A DNA stretch of 64,000 nt from positions 682,001 through 746,000 of the forward strand of contig CAXBGS010000001.1 of assembly GCA_963975425.1 (NCBI GenBank), written 5' to 3'. Origin of the DNA: CAXBGS01 sp963975425 (GTDB taxonomy: Bacteria > Planctomycetota > Planctomycetia > Pirellulales > Pirellulaceae). The position numbers and the translations under genes were made by a program. Position 1 is the stretch's first letter, and every line of letters starts with the position of its first letter. This document shows positions 26,201-34,107 of this stretch, one piece after another. The notes beneath the pieces were generated by a model. The model had not been told where the DNA came from and made no database searches. It worked only from the letters and a program-made list of their open reading frames with translations.

Positions 26201-26838
26201 ATGATCGTGGATTCTGTCGACGCTGTTTTCCGAGCCGTCTGCCACTCGAAGGCCTCGTCAATTGCTTGGCGTCCCAGCTTGAGGTACTGCTCGATCTGAT
26301 CGCTGGAGAGAAACAGCGATGCGCCCACGGTATCAAAAGTGCCCGACCCGCCGTCGGCGGGGAGTGAATTGACATCGACTTTGACACCGGTCAACTGCTC
26401 GATGGTGTTGCGGTACTCACGACGGTTGAGCCGACGCATGGTGATCATGCCGCCCGAGTCCGACAAAGCCCGGCGCGCGGAGACCATGGTACCGGCGAGA
26501 TCATCAAGGAAGTCCGCTTTCTCATCATTGCCAGGTTGCAGAGAATCCTCCGGCGGCATCTCGCCGGAGTTCAGCGCATTCAAAACCTTCTGCCACAGCT
26601 CTGCCTGCTGGAGCGTTGTGATGCTCAGCGGTAGTGTTTCCAGATCGACTTTGCCTTCGCGCGTGACCGAATCGTGACAGTCGTAGCAATGCGCCTTGAG
26701 AAAGGCCAGATGTTTCTCCGGAAGCTTCGCTTCGGGCGGATTAGCTCGCACGAAGTCACAAAAACACAAAGTCAGCATGCAGATCATGCAAGCGGTGAGG
26801 GCTGTCCTTTGTGCCTTCGTGTCTTTGTGCGAGATCAT
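23263..26838 (-). CDS. Secreted DUF1592/DUF1587-family protein with N-terminal cytochrome-like CxxCH motif
   Basis: A protein of about 1,191 residues. The leader (MISHKDTKAQRTALTACMICMLTLCFCDFVRA) is followed by a haem-type LKAHCYDCHDS motif (planctomycete cytochrome-like domain), then RRLNRREYRNTIEQLTG (DUF1587). Two related inserted beta domains follow, each ending in a PAxWIDWVExEGP strand. The DUF1592 core comes next (LTDRELAVRMAYFLWSAPPD), then DUF1588/DUF1585 segments with a second C-x-x-C-H (CASCHRKIDPIGFGLENW). The frame opens at 26928, but ATG 26838 gives the plausible signal peptide. An in-frame palindromic insertion encodes NPKRQRG...IPRSRVALPG near residue 920. It is transcribed before nothing else on this strand except the lectin-like gene and is paired with the DUF1552 gene upstream. 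Function unknown; the CxxCH motifs suggest periplasmic redox work. Confidence 0.9.
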   Translation of the reverse strand: MISHKDTKAQRTALTACMICMLTLCFCDFVRANPPEAKLPEKHLAFLKAHCYDCHDSVTREGKVDLETLPLSITTLQQAELWQKVLNALNSGEMPPEDSLQPGNDEKADFLDDLAGTMVSARRALSDSGGMITMRRLNRREYRNTIEQLTGVKVDVNSLPADGGSGTFDTVGASLFLSSDQIEQYLKLGRQAIDEAFEWQTARKTASTESTIIRVEPEKTINPANEKEIADIEDEYARFTRWQKGVDEAAKTPENQAKIAEIRKTDRLIDHPIRFYAYADRLEGTPDPKEFGFRDSPKAAGGHPEGDRRNLAYHKHYAALPHRDRGAYLKLAHGTGRVIVPTKKKQLPPGSYVLRVRVGAVNGTPASRRFIQVGHPQRQIESRNWGLEGPAISTHQVNGTIENPETIEIPLEVTSNTIREFAVQEKQPNNGNLKALWDAHNKLKKENGYGHPPAIWIDWVELEGPHSPSTTSNWKQRREVEEHANAKVGGTYNGYFKGGHDNAKAFLETGKPQKGIVDEQEAKFRIRAFQENGPTYRRYLDDPLTQTGSFLTISNLNKEEFIALPPEQPSGWRETEHVVDELPPGDYRLRFRIGAVEGTSKDRHFVDLGCVPEKGQFNHLATFQVTGSTNAPQIIEMPVSLTQAGPRKFALREKRDPKGDLARYRAARAKTGVGPAPALWIDWVEWEGPLSKAEISSPLQVILESHIGARYRRESRQDFRHSAAAETLDEFRDTKTESQRARGILSEFAESAFRGAKPDAVFIDKLLAIYESRRKTGDSFDTAIRLPVSIILASPGFLYLNEPGDADHRRRLTDRELAVRMAYFLWSAPPDQELLDLAKQRKLSQPEILRQQIDRLIADSRSDEFVAGFVHQWLDMERLDFFQFDTTLHRDFDESTRSAARQEVYHSFAYLLRQRIVEENPKRQRGNDSTGIPRSRVALPGQPNSDVGRLGQLLKSNYVFVNGLLANYYGIDGVTGDQFQKVSLPEGSPRGGLLGMAAIHAMGSDGVVSSPVERGAWVLRHLLNDPPPPAPPNVPQISRLEGQVLTTRERLLAHQEEAQCASCHRKIDPIGFGLENWGAAGKWRTEDSYQMRDSRGRGVGKRKTWAIDASGAFHEGAAFNDYHELRDLIAEREGDFARGFTEHLIEYALGRPFGFTDEDLANEIVSSAKTKQFAVSEFIHSLVQSNAFRTK
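24031..24073. repeat. Palindromic repeat inserted in frame in the DUF1592 gene
   Basis: Arms GCGTGAGCGAGGGA (24031-24044) and TCCCTCGCTGACGC (24060-24073) are inverted copies with 13 of 14 matches and a 15-base loop. On the coding strand the element reads NPKRQRGNDSTGIPRSRVAL. The right arm plus its TTCGGG extension recurs at 23235-23254. Confidence 0.75.
26745..26833. repeat. CACAAAG-type inverted repeat pair (element B)
   Basis: The left arm starts CTCGCACGAAGTCACAAA (26745 onward) and the right arm ends in CCTTTGTGCC...CTTTGTGCGAG (26806-26833), so the ends CTCGCAC/GTGCGAG are inverted copies. The element lies within the first 30 codons of the DUF1592 gene and encodes most of its signal peptide. 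Confidence 0.65.
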
Positions 26839-27060
26839 AAAGTGGCGACGCAGATACAAGAGCTCACACAAAGACATCAAGGAACGAAGGTCAGCTGGAG
26901 AGATGGATCGAGGAGCCATGGGCATCATTCTTTGTTTTGAATCTCAATTTGCAATGCGTTTGTTTCCGTCTTTCAGCAATGCCTCGGCCAAAGTTGATCA
27001 GCAAACCAAGACGGATGTCGGTCACTTTCAAGTTCTTCTTTCATGTTGGTTTCTTTGCTT

Positions 27061-27137
27061 CTCGCACGAAGTCACAAAGCCACAACGGAATATGCTCGAC
27101 ATGTGCTTTTCTTTGTGGGTTCATGCCTTTGTGCGAG
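27061..27137. repeat. CACAAAG-type inverted repeat pair (element C)
   Basis: It begins CTCGCACGAAGTCACAAA, identical over 18 bases to the start of element B, and ends CTTTGTGCGAG. It fills most of the space between the DUF1552 stop codon (27142) and the DUF1592 start. As RNA it would form a stem of about 25 bases with mismatches. Confidence 0.65.
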
Positions 27138-27141
27138 CCCG

Positions 27142-28428
27142 TCATCCCTGCAACTCCTTCACCACACCCGTGCTGTCGCCGTGTCGCTGGGCGTTGATGC
27201 CCATTCCCTGCAGCATCGTCAACCACACATTGCACAGCGGTGTGTCTTTCGGCAGAACAAGATGCTGGCCCAGTTTCAGGTTGGCTCCGCCACCGGTGAG
27301 GACGGTCGGACAATTGGTCAAATAGTGGATGGAGCTGATGTTCGATCCGAAGGCCACCGCGGTGTGATCGAACAGGCTTGATCCGTCGGCTTCTTCCGTT
27401 GCTTTGAGTTTGTCGATCAGTCGAGCCAGTAATTCGCTGTGGACCTTGTCGCGCACCTTGGAGGCCTCCATGCGTTCGCCGGGTGAGTAATGGCTCACAT
27501 TGTGAGAACTGGGCTTGAGATCAAGACTCTGCAGCAGGCTCTGACCGGGCATGCGATAAGTCAACGATCGCGTGCTATCGGTCTGCAACGCGGCAACGAT
27601 CAGGTCCTGCATGATCTCGATCTCAGCCTTCCCCTTCAGTCCGAGTTCTGGCTCATCAAGTGGCGCCTTGGCCTTGGGAACGTCAAGCCAGGCTTCGTCT
27701 TTGTTCAGCCGTGTCTCAATGTCGCGGATGCCCTGGAAGTATTCGTCGAGCTTGTCGGTGTCGGTTTTGGAGAGGCCGCGTTGGACGTGTCTGGCCTGGG
27801 TGACGACAGCGTCCAGGACGCTACGGTTCTCGGTGATGGCGGCCTGGCGTTGTTCCAGCGGCATGTCATCGGGCGAGAACAGCTTATGGAAAACCTGTAC
27901 CGGGTCGTCCTGGCCGGCGACGGGTTTACCTCGCTGATCCCATGCCAGCGACAGCCCGGGACCGTGCCCCTCCAGACTGGCAGCGTTGAGCTGGATCGAG
28001 GAAAATCGAGTGTCCTGGCCCAGATGCTGTGCGACGACCTGGTCGGCCGAGATGCTGTTGGCCATGTTCTGGCCGGGCACGGAATAGCGATTGGCCCCCG
28101 TCAGCCAGAAGGTGCTGCCCCAGTGAGCTTCGTTGGTGAACTGGTTCGAGCATCCCTGCACCACGGTGATGTCCGACTTGTGGCGTGCCAACGGGGAGAG
28201 TCCCTCAGAGAGTTCGTAGTCGCTGCCGGTATGGGCTTGGTCAGGAAACCAGGTCTCCTTGGTCACGCCGAAGCCGATGCTGAGAAAGACACAGCGTTTG
28301 GGCGGAGCGACGGGAGTAGTTGAGCCTGCCGAAGCAAAGCGGCGAAAACCATTAGATTCAAGCGTGGGCAGCGCAATCAGTGCTCCCGTCCCGCGAAGGA
28401 ATCGCCGGCGGTTGATTCGTGTATTCAT
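27142..28428 (-). CDS. DUF1552 secreted protein (Tat-type signal)
   Basis: A 428-residue protein that starts MNTRINRRRFLRGTGALIALPTLES, a twin-arginine signal. It then has PKRCVFLSIGFGV, WFPDQAHTGSDYEL, SPLARHKSDITVVQGCSN and the family-typical SADQVVAQHLGQDTRFSSIQL. Near the C-terminus are HNVSHYSPGERMEASKVRDKVHSELLARLIDKL and LTGGGANLKLGQH. DUF1552 proteins are encoded with DUF1592 proteins across planctomycetes, exactly as here (DUF1592 follows 300 bases downstream). Function is unknown and export through Tat suggests folding with a cofactor. ATG 28428 is chosen as the start of the Tat signal, although the frame is open to 28506. Confidence 0.92.
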   Translation of the reverse strand: MNTRINRRRFLRGTGALIALPTLESNGFRRFASAGSTTPVAPPKRCVFLSIGFGVTKETWFPDQAHTGSDYELSEGLSPLARHKSDITVVQGCSNQFTNEAHWGSTFWLTGANRYSVPGQNMANSISADQVVAQHLGQDTRFSSIQLNAASLEGHGPGLSLAWDQRGKPVAGQDDPVQVFHKLFSPDDMPLEQRQAAITENRSVLDAVVTQARHVQRGLSKTDTDKLDEYFQGIRDIETRLNKDEAWLDVPKAKAPLDEPELGLKGKAEIEIMQDLIVAALQTDSTRSLTYRMPGQSLLQSLDLKPSSHNVSHYSPGERMEASKVRDKVHSELLARLIDKLKATEEADGSSLFDHTAVAFGSNISSIHYLTNCPTVLTGGGANLKLGQHLVLPKDTPLCNVWLTMLQGMGINAQRHGDSTGVVKELQG

Positions 28429-28465
28429 GGTCTGTTCTCGCAGGTCTTTGGGGGTGTTGTTCACT

Positions 28466-29598
28466 CTATTTCGACTCGCCTTCGATGGCCAGCAGTTGCA
28501 GCGCATCCAAAATCACGAATCCGACGGTACTGCAGATTGTGATCTGAATAATCGTCTCTGTGTGCGACACCAGGTCCACCGCGTCGATCGGGCGAAAGTG
28601 CTTACCTCTGGGAAGTGAATCGGCTTGGTCAACCACAAAGTCTTTGCACTGAGAGCCCGACGAGACACTGAGGGGAACATTCGTCGCTCGGGTTTCGTGA
28701 GCCGAGTAAGCCATCAGCAACGGGTAGCGTCCGGATTTCGGAACTTCGAATCAAAAGGTCGCAGTCGCCTTTCCGTCGCCGCTCCGTCGCCTTTTGACTT
28801 CGAACCTCTTTCACCGCTGAAGACGTATCTATTTTTAACATGTGGTTCAAAATTCGTTGACCGGGACCAGTTGCCTGCCGGCATTGCCGCTGAGTCATCG
28901 AGTACCATTCCCGGATCCGACGTTGCGGGAATGGAGCCGCCGGACGGCGACGCATCAGATTCCTCTGTCAGATCCAGAAACTGCTTCTGTACCGGCAGTC
29001 GCTCGCGCAGACTGTCGTATTCGAGTTCCTGCACCGTGATGTTGTTTTTCGCGGCCAGTGCAGCTGCGACGCCCACTCCCTGGCCGATGGCCATCCACGC
29101 ATCTTCGATCCTCAGCGAAGAGATGCCGACGTGCGTGCATGAGAACGCGACGGGAACAAGCAGGTTGTCGCACTGGTCAGGTTTCAGCAGCACCGAGCGG
29201 TACGGCAGATGGCAGGCGTATCCCTGTCCCGGAATTCTTCTCACAGGGAAAATCGTCCCCTCGTTGACTACGCCACCAACGTTCAGCGCAATGCGTTGAA
29301 CACCATGTGAATCGATCGGAAAAGACGAAATAGCGATCGGGTCGTCCTTCTTCGGTGCTTCGAGAATGTCTTTTTGGCTGATGACGTACAAACCCTTCAT
29401 TCGCCGCATCTCGCGCACGTAGAGCGCCGGCGAGAAGTGGTCGTAGCTAGCGAACTCGTCTCTGCACAGGCCGAGCTTCGCGTAAACGATCACGTTGGCT
29501 GCGGTAGCATGCGTCGATGGCTCGTTCGAATCCTGAGCGTGCAATTCGCTGCACAGAAATCCCATGAAACAAGCAGTGAGAATGATCCGAATCATCAT
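28466..29598 (-). pseudogene. Decayed FAD-dependent oxidoreductase (xanthan-lyase-associated type)
   Basis: A signal peptide (MMIRIILTACFMGFLCSELHA) joins within about 25 residues directly to the C-terminal half of a planctomycete FAD oxidoreductase: FASYDHFSPALYVREMRRMKGLYV, RIPGQGYACHLPYRSVLLKPDQCDNLLVPV, then SLRIEDAWMAIGQGVGVAAALAA. The N-terminal FAD-binding part (several hundred residues in intact relatives) is missing. Further on, a 47-bp palindromic element with flanking CTTCGAA duplications (28744-28804) is inserted. The frame then ends at about 28714, while the expected C-terminal golvesin-like domain (YPLLMAYSAHETRATNVPLSV... GFVILDALQLL) continues in another frame down to 28466. 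A deletion, an insertion and a frameshift make activity very unlikely. It is the gene before the DUF1552/DUF1592 pair. Confidence 0.75.
28744..28804. mobile_element. 47-bp palindromic insertion with 7-bp flanking duplication
   Basis: CTTCGAA occurs at 28744-28750 and 28798-28804 as a direct repeat. Between them 28751-28797 has perfect terminal inverted repeats TCAAAAGG/CCTTTTGA and a GC-rich imperfectly palindromic middle. This looks like a MITE- or REP-like insertion with target-site duplication, inside a decaying gene. Confidence 0.6.
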
Positions 29599-29629
29599 AT
29601 TCCTGAAAGCAGATGTGAGAGAAACAATT

Positions 29630-29953
29630 CTACTTCACGAAGCGAATGGGTAGAGTCGGTTGCCTGATCGCCGTGAGCTGGACATCATCGACGAAGTAAC
29701 CACCCAATTCGATGGGAACCGCATGACAGCCGGTTCCCGCAGAAACGACGATAAGTGCAACCGCCGCGTCCGATTGCTTCACAGTCGTTTCCGGATTGAG
29801 CACCACGTCAACGGCCCAAGCCCTGGCCACAACAAAGTGACCGAGGATTGATGCCGTGGATTGAAACCAGCAGCTCTCCCGATGGGCCCCGAACCGCGCG
29901 AACGGAGTTAATAACATACCAATCGCGTAACATTCAGCGGTAAGACCGTCCAC
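29630..29953 (-). pseudogene. Possible remnant of a secreted beta-domain protein
   Basis: The C-terminal 60 residues (AWAVDVVLNPETTVKQSDAAVALIVV... GYFVDDVQLTAI) look like a carbohydrate-binding-type beta sandwich with a FVDDVQL closing strand. The N-terminal part lacks a signal peptide or any motif. It lies upstream of, and on the same strand as, the decayed FAD oxidoreductase, so the two could be parts of one eroded locus. A chance frame cannot be excluded. Confidence 0.3.
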
Positions 29954-30294
29954 ACGAACAGTGGTTTGTCCATGAAGTCAGTTGCATCGGCCTCAGCAAT
30001 TTGCGTTCGACCATAACTCGCGTCGGCGAGATTGCCTCCCGCAGTTCAGGGATGCGTTCAGTCAATCGCGCCGATGCACATCCGGTCACTAAAACGTGAT
30101 GTCGTTGCATCGCGTGAAAGAAGCAACAGGATTGGAACTGGCGAAACGGTTCCCGATCAAGACGCGACGGAACGCGATATCGTAAGACGCCGAGGCAGGG
30201 CATTCGTTTGACCCGGCCAGAGGAGACAAAAACGGTTGCTACTCAACAAGAAACAACCAACCACAAGTTAACGTAGCTGGCTGTCTTGATTTCA

Positions 30295-30310
30295 AGTCGG
30301 GGCGACTGGA
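30295..30310. repeat. Partial third copy of the tRNA-Pro attachment core
   Basis: AGTCGGGGCGACTGGA is identical to the first 16 bases of the 46-bp att repeats at 34155 and 42960, in the same orientation. Beyond it the similarity stops. It may mark an older insertion at the same tRNA. Confidence 0.5.
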
Positions 30311-30344
30311 CACCGTTAGAACTTTTTCACCGAGGTGTCGATGA

Positions 30345-30409
30345 GCTGCAAACAACGCAGCCGCTGTTGTGCAGACAAGTTACGGCCGTACTTACGTAAT
30401 CTGTCTGCA
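30345..30409. other. Clustered hairpins (candidate structured RNA or REP-like element)
   Basis: GCTGC/GCAGC (30345-30361), ACAAC/GTTGT (30352-30370) and a 15-base-arm hairpin at 30370-30384/30395-30409 (TGCAGACAAGTTACG against its inverted copy, 13 of 15) lie in tandem. No coding frame explains them. Confidence 0.4.
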
Positions 30410-30827
30410 GTACTAACGAGGAGAATGGGCGGTGCAACTTCGCGCATTGGTCGGAACACCGATGCAAGCGTTTAACTGTTTTGAGCCGTCCCGATTCCGC
30501 CCCGGAGACAGCAGTGAAACTTATAGATAGGCGGTTCAGACCGCTGTTAGCACTGCCTATTGAACGGAACTTGTTGCAGTTGAGTCAAGTTTTCGGAGCG
30601 ACAACGGAGCGGTTCCGAGCGTCAGCTCGCATGGTCTGAGGCACTGCCTCGTTAGAATGTTGCAGGTGGTGTTATCTCTCGATGTCGGGTGTTAGCGGTT
30701 TAGTGGCGTTTCCCGTATGGAATAGAAAGCCCCCGACAGGGCACCCCTCGTCCTGCTTGTTCGCCCTCATCCCGCGACGTAAACTTCCGTTGCCTTACAC
30801 GTCGTTTGAATCGCCACCGAGGACAAT

Positions 30828-31655
30828 ATGGCTTCCGGGTTAAAAGTGAAGCATTTCAAAGTTCGCGGTTCTGCCGATGACGGGATTACGGTGCATCGAT
30901 GGGAGTCGGTCGAACACACTTGGCCGAATCACTCACACCCTGAATACAAACTGGGCGTTTCCGAAGGCGGGACGGGGACGTTTTTCTATCGTGGCCAGCG
31001 ATACTTCACCGGACCGGAGAAGCTGCTTGTCATTCACCCCAATGAAGTGCATTCGTGCACGGCTACCGGAGCGTGGCGTTATCTCTATGCTGGCCCGAAC
31101 GTCATCGCCAGTATCGTCAGGACGTTTGACCGCAACGGTGATATCGAACCATTGTTGCTGCCCCCGGTCATCGACGACACGCAACTTGTGGAGCTCGTTT
31201 TGCATGCTCACCGTGCGATGGACGACGGAGATCCGCAGTTGGATCAGGAATCAAGCTTTTATGAAGCCATCTGCGAGCTTTTAGTGCGGCACGCATCCAT
31301 GCCGGACATTCCGAAAAAGCGGGGACGTGCGAACATCCGCAGAGTCAGGGAGAACCTGGAAGCGAAATTCCGCGAGAATATCTCGCTTCATGAACTCGCC
31401 CAGTTGGCCGGGACCTCCGCGCCGTATCTAAGCCGCGTCTTCTCCAAAGAGGTCGGCATTCCTATCCAAGCCTATCTCTCTCAAATCCGAGTGCGTCGTG
31501 CGCAGCAGATGTTGATGGCCGGTGAGACGCTCGCTAACGTCGCCTACGCTGCCGGTTTCGCGGACCAGTCGCACTTCACGCGGCATTTCAAACGATTCAT
31601 CGGGGTCGCGCCGGGAGCGTATTCCAAGGCGGTGAATCCATCGAGCAACTCCTGA
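30828..31655 (+). CDS. AraC-family transcriptional regulator
   Basis: A 275-residue regulator. The N-terminal cupin-like ligand domain includes HTWPNHSHPEYKLGVSEGG and LLVIHPNEVHS. The C-terminal double helix-turn-helix (about 168-268) reads NISLHELAQLAGTSAPYLSRVFSKEVGIPIQAYL and LANVAYAAGFADQSHFTRHFKRFIGVAPGAY, the classic AraC signature. GAGG precedes the ATG at 5 bases. It lies upstream of, and co-directional with, the cyclase-family and SDR genes, and is likely to control them in response to a small ligand (inference). Confidence 0.93.
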   Translation: MASGLKVKHFKVRGSADDGITVHRWESVEHTWPNHSHPEYKLGVSEGGTGTFFYRGQRYFTGPEKLLVIHPNEVHSCTATGAWRYLYAGPNVIASIVRTFDRNGDIEPLLLPPVIDDTQLVELVLHAHRAMDDGDPQLDQESSFYEAICELLVRHASMPDIPKKRGRANIRRVRENLEAKFRENISLHELAQLAGTSAPYLSRVFSKEVGIPIQAYLSQIRVRRAQQMLMAGETLANVAYAAGFADQSHFTRHFKRFIGVAPGAYSKAVNPSSNS

Positions 31656-31960
31656 CGCGCTGTCGTCACCCCGAAGCCGCCCGGTGTCATGCGCAATCGA
31701 TCGCGAAATCTCGGATGGCTCGCGCACTTCCGCTAAGAAACCCACCGTTTTGATGCCAAAGTGAACAGGCGCCGGGGACGATCCGCAGGTCCTGAGCCCG
31801 TGTCAATCCTTGCGGTCAATTCTTTTGACGGCGCGCAAAATCGTTCAAGAAGCTCCCCGGGCACCTCCCTAAACTCATGACATTGAAGGGCGACAAGTCA
31901 GCCCCGTCTGTTGAAGTATTCGCTTCGACACCCATCCATGAACGCCAGGGAACCCACGCT

Positions 31961-32902
31961 ATGAAAACGTCAAGAAAGATGCAGGCTGCTTGTCTTGCCA
32001 TCATCATATTGATGACCGGTCAGGTGGTCGCACAAGAGAAGCACAAAGAACGCTTGCCTTGGGGGCCGGACGACCAAATCGGCGCGATGAACTACTTGAC
32101 GCCGGAAACCGTGTTGAGTGCCTCCAAGTTGGTCACCAAAGGGAAGGTCTATTCTCTCGGGATGACTGTTGATAACAAGACACCCGCCTTTCGGCACCGC
32201 TACTTTCGAATTGAAACGATGCAGCCCGAACCGCGTACCTTCGGCGAAAACAAGTTTACGTACGTTGATGACCAGCTCATCGGCTGGACGGGAGTCGGTT
32301 CCCAGATCAATGGGCTGGCACATTACGGCAACGACAATATGCACTACAACGGCCACAAGGTTTCCGATTTCCTGACCATCTCGGGGGTTAAGGAACTTGG
32401 CCTCGAAAAAGTTCCGCCGATGGTTGCTCGCGGCGTCATGCTCGACATGAAAGCCCACTTAGGCAAAGAGATCATTCCCGAAGGCACTGTCTTTACCGTC
32501 GCCGACATCGAGGAAGTCGCGAAGAAGCAAGGCGTTGCCATTCGCAAGGGCGATGTCGTGTTGTTCCGCACCGGTTGGGCCCGACTGATGGGCGTCGATA
32601 ACAAGCGATACCTGGCCGGCGGACCTGGCGTTGGTGTCGGTGCTGCCCGTTACCTGGCAGAGAAAGGAGTCGTCGCCATTGGAGCTGATAATTGGTCGTT
32701 TGAAGCTGTTCCGCACGAAGACGACACACTGGCATTCCCTGTCAATCAATTATTGGCAACCGAATACGGTGTCCATGTGCTTGAGAACATTCTGTGTGAC
32801 GATCTAGCCGAAGACGACGTTTACGAATTCATGTTTGTGCTCGGTCACGCGAAATTCAGAGGGACAACCCAGATGCAAATCAATCCAGTCGCAATTCGCT
32901 GA
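31961..32902 (+). CDS. Secreted cyclase-family (kynurenine formamidase-like) hydrolase
   Basis: A 313-residue protein with signal peptide MKTSRKMQAACLAIIILMTGQVVAQ. It then carries LPWGPDDQIGAMNYLTPE and YSLGMTVDNKTPAF, and a motif region VGSQINGLAHYGNDNMHYNG that corresponds to the (T/S)QWDxLxH metal-binding segment of this cyclase subgroup. Here Asn stands where Asp is usual, so metal binding may be altered. KGDVVLFRTGWARL and GVVAIGADNWSFEAVP follow. Family members hydrolyse cyclic or amide bonds, but no specific substrate can be named. AGGG is upstream of ATG 31961, and the frame is open to 31877. It lies between the AraC gene and an SDR. Confidence 0.85.
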   Translation: MKTSRKMQAACLAIIILMTGQVVAQEKHKERLPWGPDDQIGAMNYLTPETVLSASKLVTKGKVYSLGMTVDNKTPAFRHRYFRIETMQPEPRTFGENKFTYVDDQLIGWTGVGSQINGLAHYGNDNMHYNGHKVSDFLTISGVKELGLEKVPPMVARGVMLDMKAHLGKEIIPEGTVFTVADIEEVAKKQGVAIRKGDVVLFRTGWARLMGVDNKRYLAGGPGVGVGAARYLAEKGVVAIGADNWSFEAVPHEDDTLAFPVNQLLATEYGVHVLENILCDDLAEDDVYEFMFVLGHAKFRGTTQMQINPVAIR

Positions 32903-32961
32903 TTGGACCTGGACACCAAACACAACACACTCTTCCACAACATCAACAGGATAAGAATTCG

Positions 32962-33750
32962 ATGAATCTTGAACTCAACAATAAAACAGCACTGGTCACC
33001 GCATCAACAGGCGGAATCGGTCTGGCGATCGCGACTCGCCTGGCTGCCGAAGGAGCGACAACCATCGTCAACGGTCGCAGCGAAGCGAGCGTCGAGACGG
33101 CGATTGGAAAAATTCGCGAGAGTCAACCGAAGGCCGACCTGATCGGACTGGTTTCCGACAATGGGACGGCCGAAGGCGTCGCACGAACCATCGCCGAACA
33201 TCCGCAGATCGATATCCTGGTCAACAATCTGGGCATTTTTGAAGCGGTTGATTTTTTCGACCTGACGGACGAAGCGTGGCAGCACATCTTTGACGTTAAC
33301 GTGATGAGCGGTGTGCGTCTTGCACGGCATTATCTGAAGCAAATGCTGGAGCAAAACACCGGACGCATCATCTTCATCAGCAGCGAATCCGGCGTGGTGC
33401 CCGCTCCTGAAATGCCACACTACGCGATGACGAAGACGGCACAACTTGCCGTCTCGCGTAGTCTGGCTCAATTGACCAAGGGAAGCTGCGTTACGGTGAA
33501 CACCGTCATGCCTGGATCGACGTTAACCCCAGGTGTGAAGGAATTCGTCAGCAACCTTTTCCCGGACGAGCCCTACGATTCGGCTGAGAAGCGATTCATG
33601 GCAGACAATCGGCCGACCTCGTTGATCCAAAGATTGATCGAACCAAAAGAGATTGCCAACATGGTTGCGTTTGTTGCCAGCCCACTCGCATCGGCTATCA
33701 ACGGAGCACCAATACGAGTCGACGGAGGACTCATTCCAACGATTGCTTAA
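32962..33750 (+). CDS. Short-chain dehydrogenase/reductase
   Basis: A 262-residue SDR: TALVTASTGGIGLAIATRLA (TAxxxGIG, a slightly unusual cofactor loop), VNNLGIFEAVDFFDLTD, IIFISSESG, YAMTKTAQLAVS (Tyr-x3-Lys) and NGAPIRVDGGLIPT. This resembles the 3-oxoacyl-[ACP]-reductase-like SDRs found with kynurenine-formamidase-like proteins. It lies 59 bases after the cyclase gene and is probably co-transcribed. Substrate unknown. Confidence 0.9.
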   Translation: MNLELNNKTALVTASTGGIGLAIATRLAAEGATTIVNGRSEASVETAIGKIRESQPKADLIGLVSDNGTAEGVARTIAEHPQIDILVNNLGIFEAVDFFDLTDEAWQHIFDVNVMSGVRLARHYLKQMLEQNTGRIIFISSESGVVPAPEMPHYAMTKTAQLAVSRSLAQLTKGSCVTVNTVMPGSTLTPGVKEFVSNLFPDEPYDSAEKRFMADNRPTSLIQRLIEPKEIANMVAFVASPLASAINGAPIRVDGGLIPTIA

Positions 33751-34107
33751 CGGTGTCGGAAAAGAAACGTTGAGGTGAAGCGGGCGAAAAGAACGTTTTG
33801 AGCTTGACCCGCATTCAAACGACCGCAGTGGCGGATTCGCAAATACTCCTTCGCTTGCTTGATCCTTTTAACGAAGGAGTTGCCGAGGCAATTACGTCGA
33901 CGGACAGCAATGCTAGAAACCAAGGCCTGAATGCGCTCTCTTGTCACGGAACAAGCTACTCAAAAGTGGTGACGATATTTGAACTCGCTAAGTGTTTTTG
34001 GAACAAGAAGTTACAAAGCACCGAAGGTTGACGCGGGTAAAAAAGGGCATCTGTTTGAACTACGAAGGTAGCTGACAAGAAATCGCGTAAACCATTGTAA
34101 TTCAACG

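Larger units (their letters stand above)
29599..30827. other. Long gene-poor region with structured DNA and gene remnants
   Basis: More than 1.2 kb. At 29630-29953 (minus) a 107-codon frame ends ELGGYFVDDVQLTAIRQPTLP, resembling the last strands of a carbohydrate-binding-like domain, and may be a remnant of a secreted protein. At 30295-30310 lies a 16-base copy of the tRNA-Pro attachment core. At 30345-30409 several overlapping hairpins occur. The rest shows no supportable gene. The AraC promoter must lie near the right end. Confidence 0.4.

Noticed and set aside
24982..26367. 461-codon plus-strand frame within the DUF1592 gene
   Set aside because: It lies entirely antisense to a well-supported gene with recognisable domains and has no motif or ribosome-binding site.
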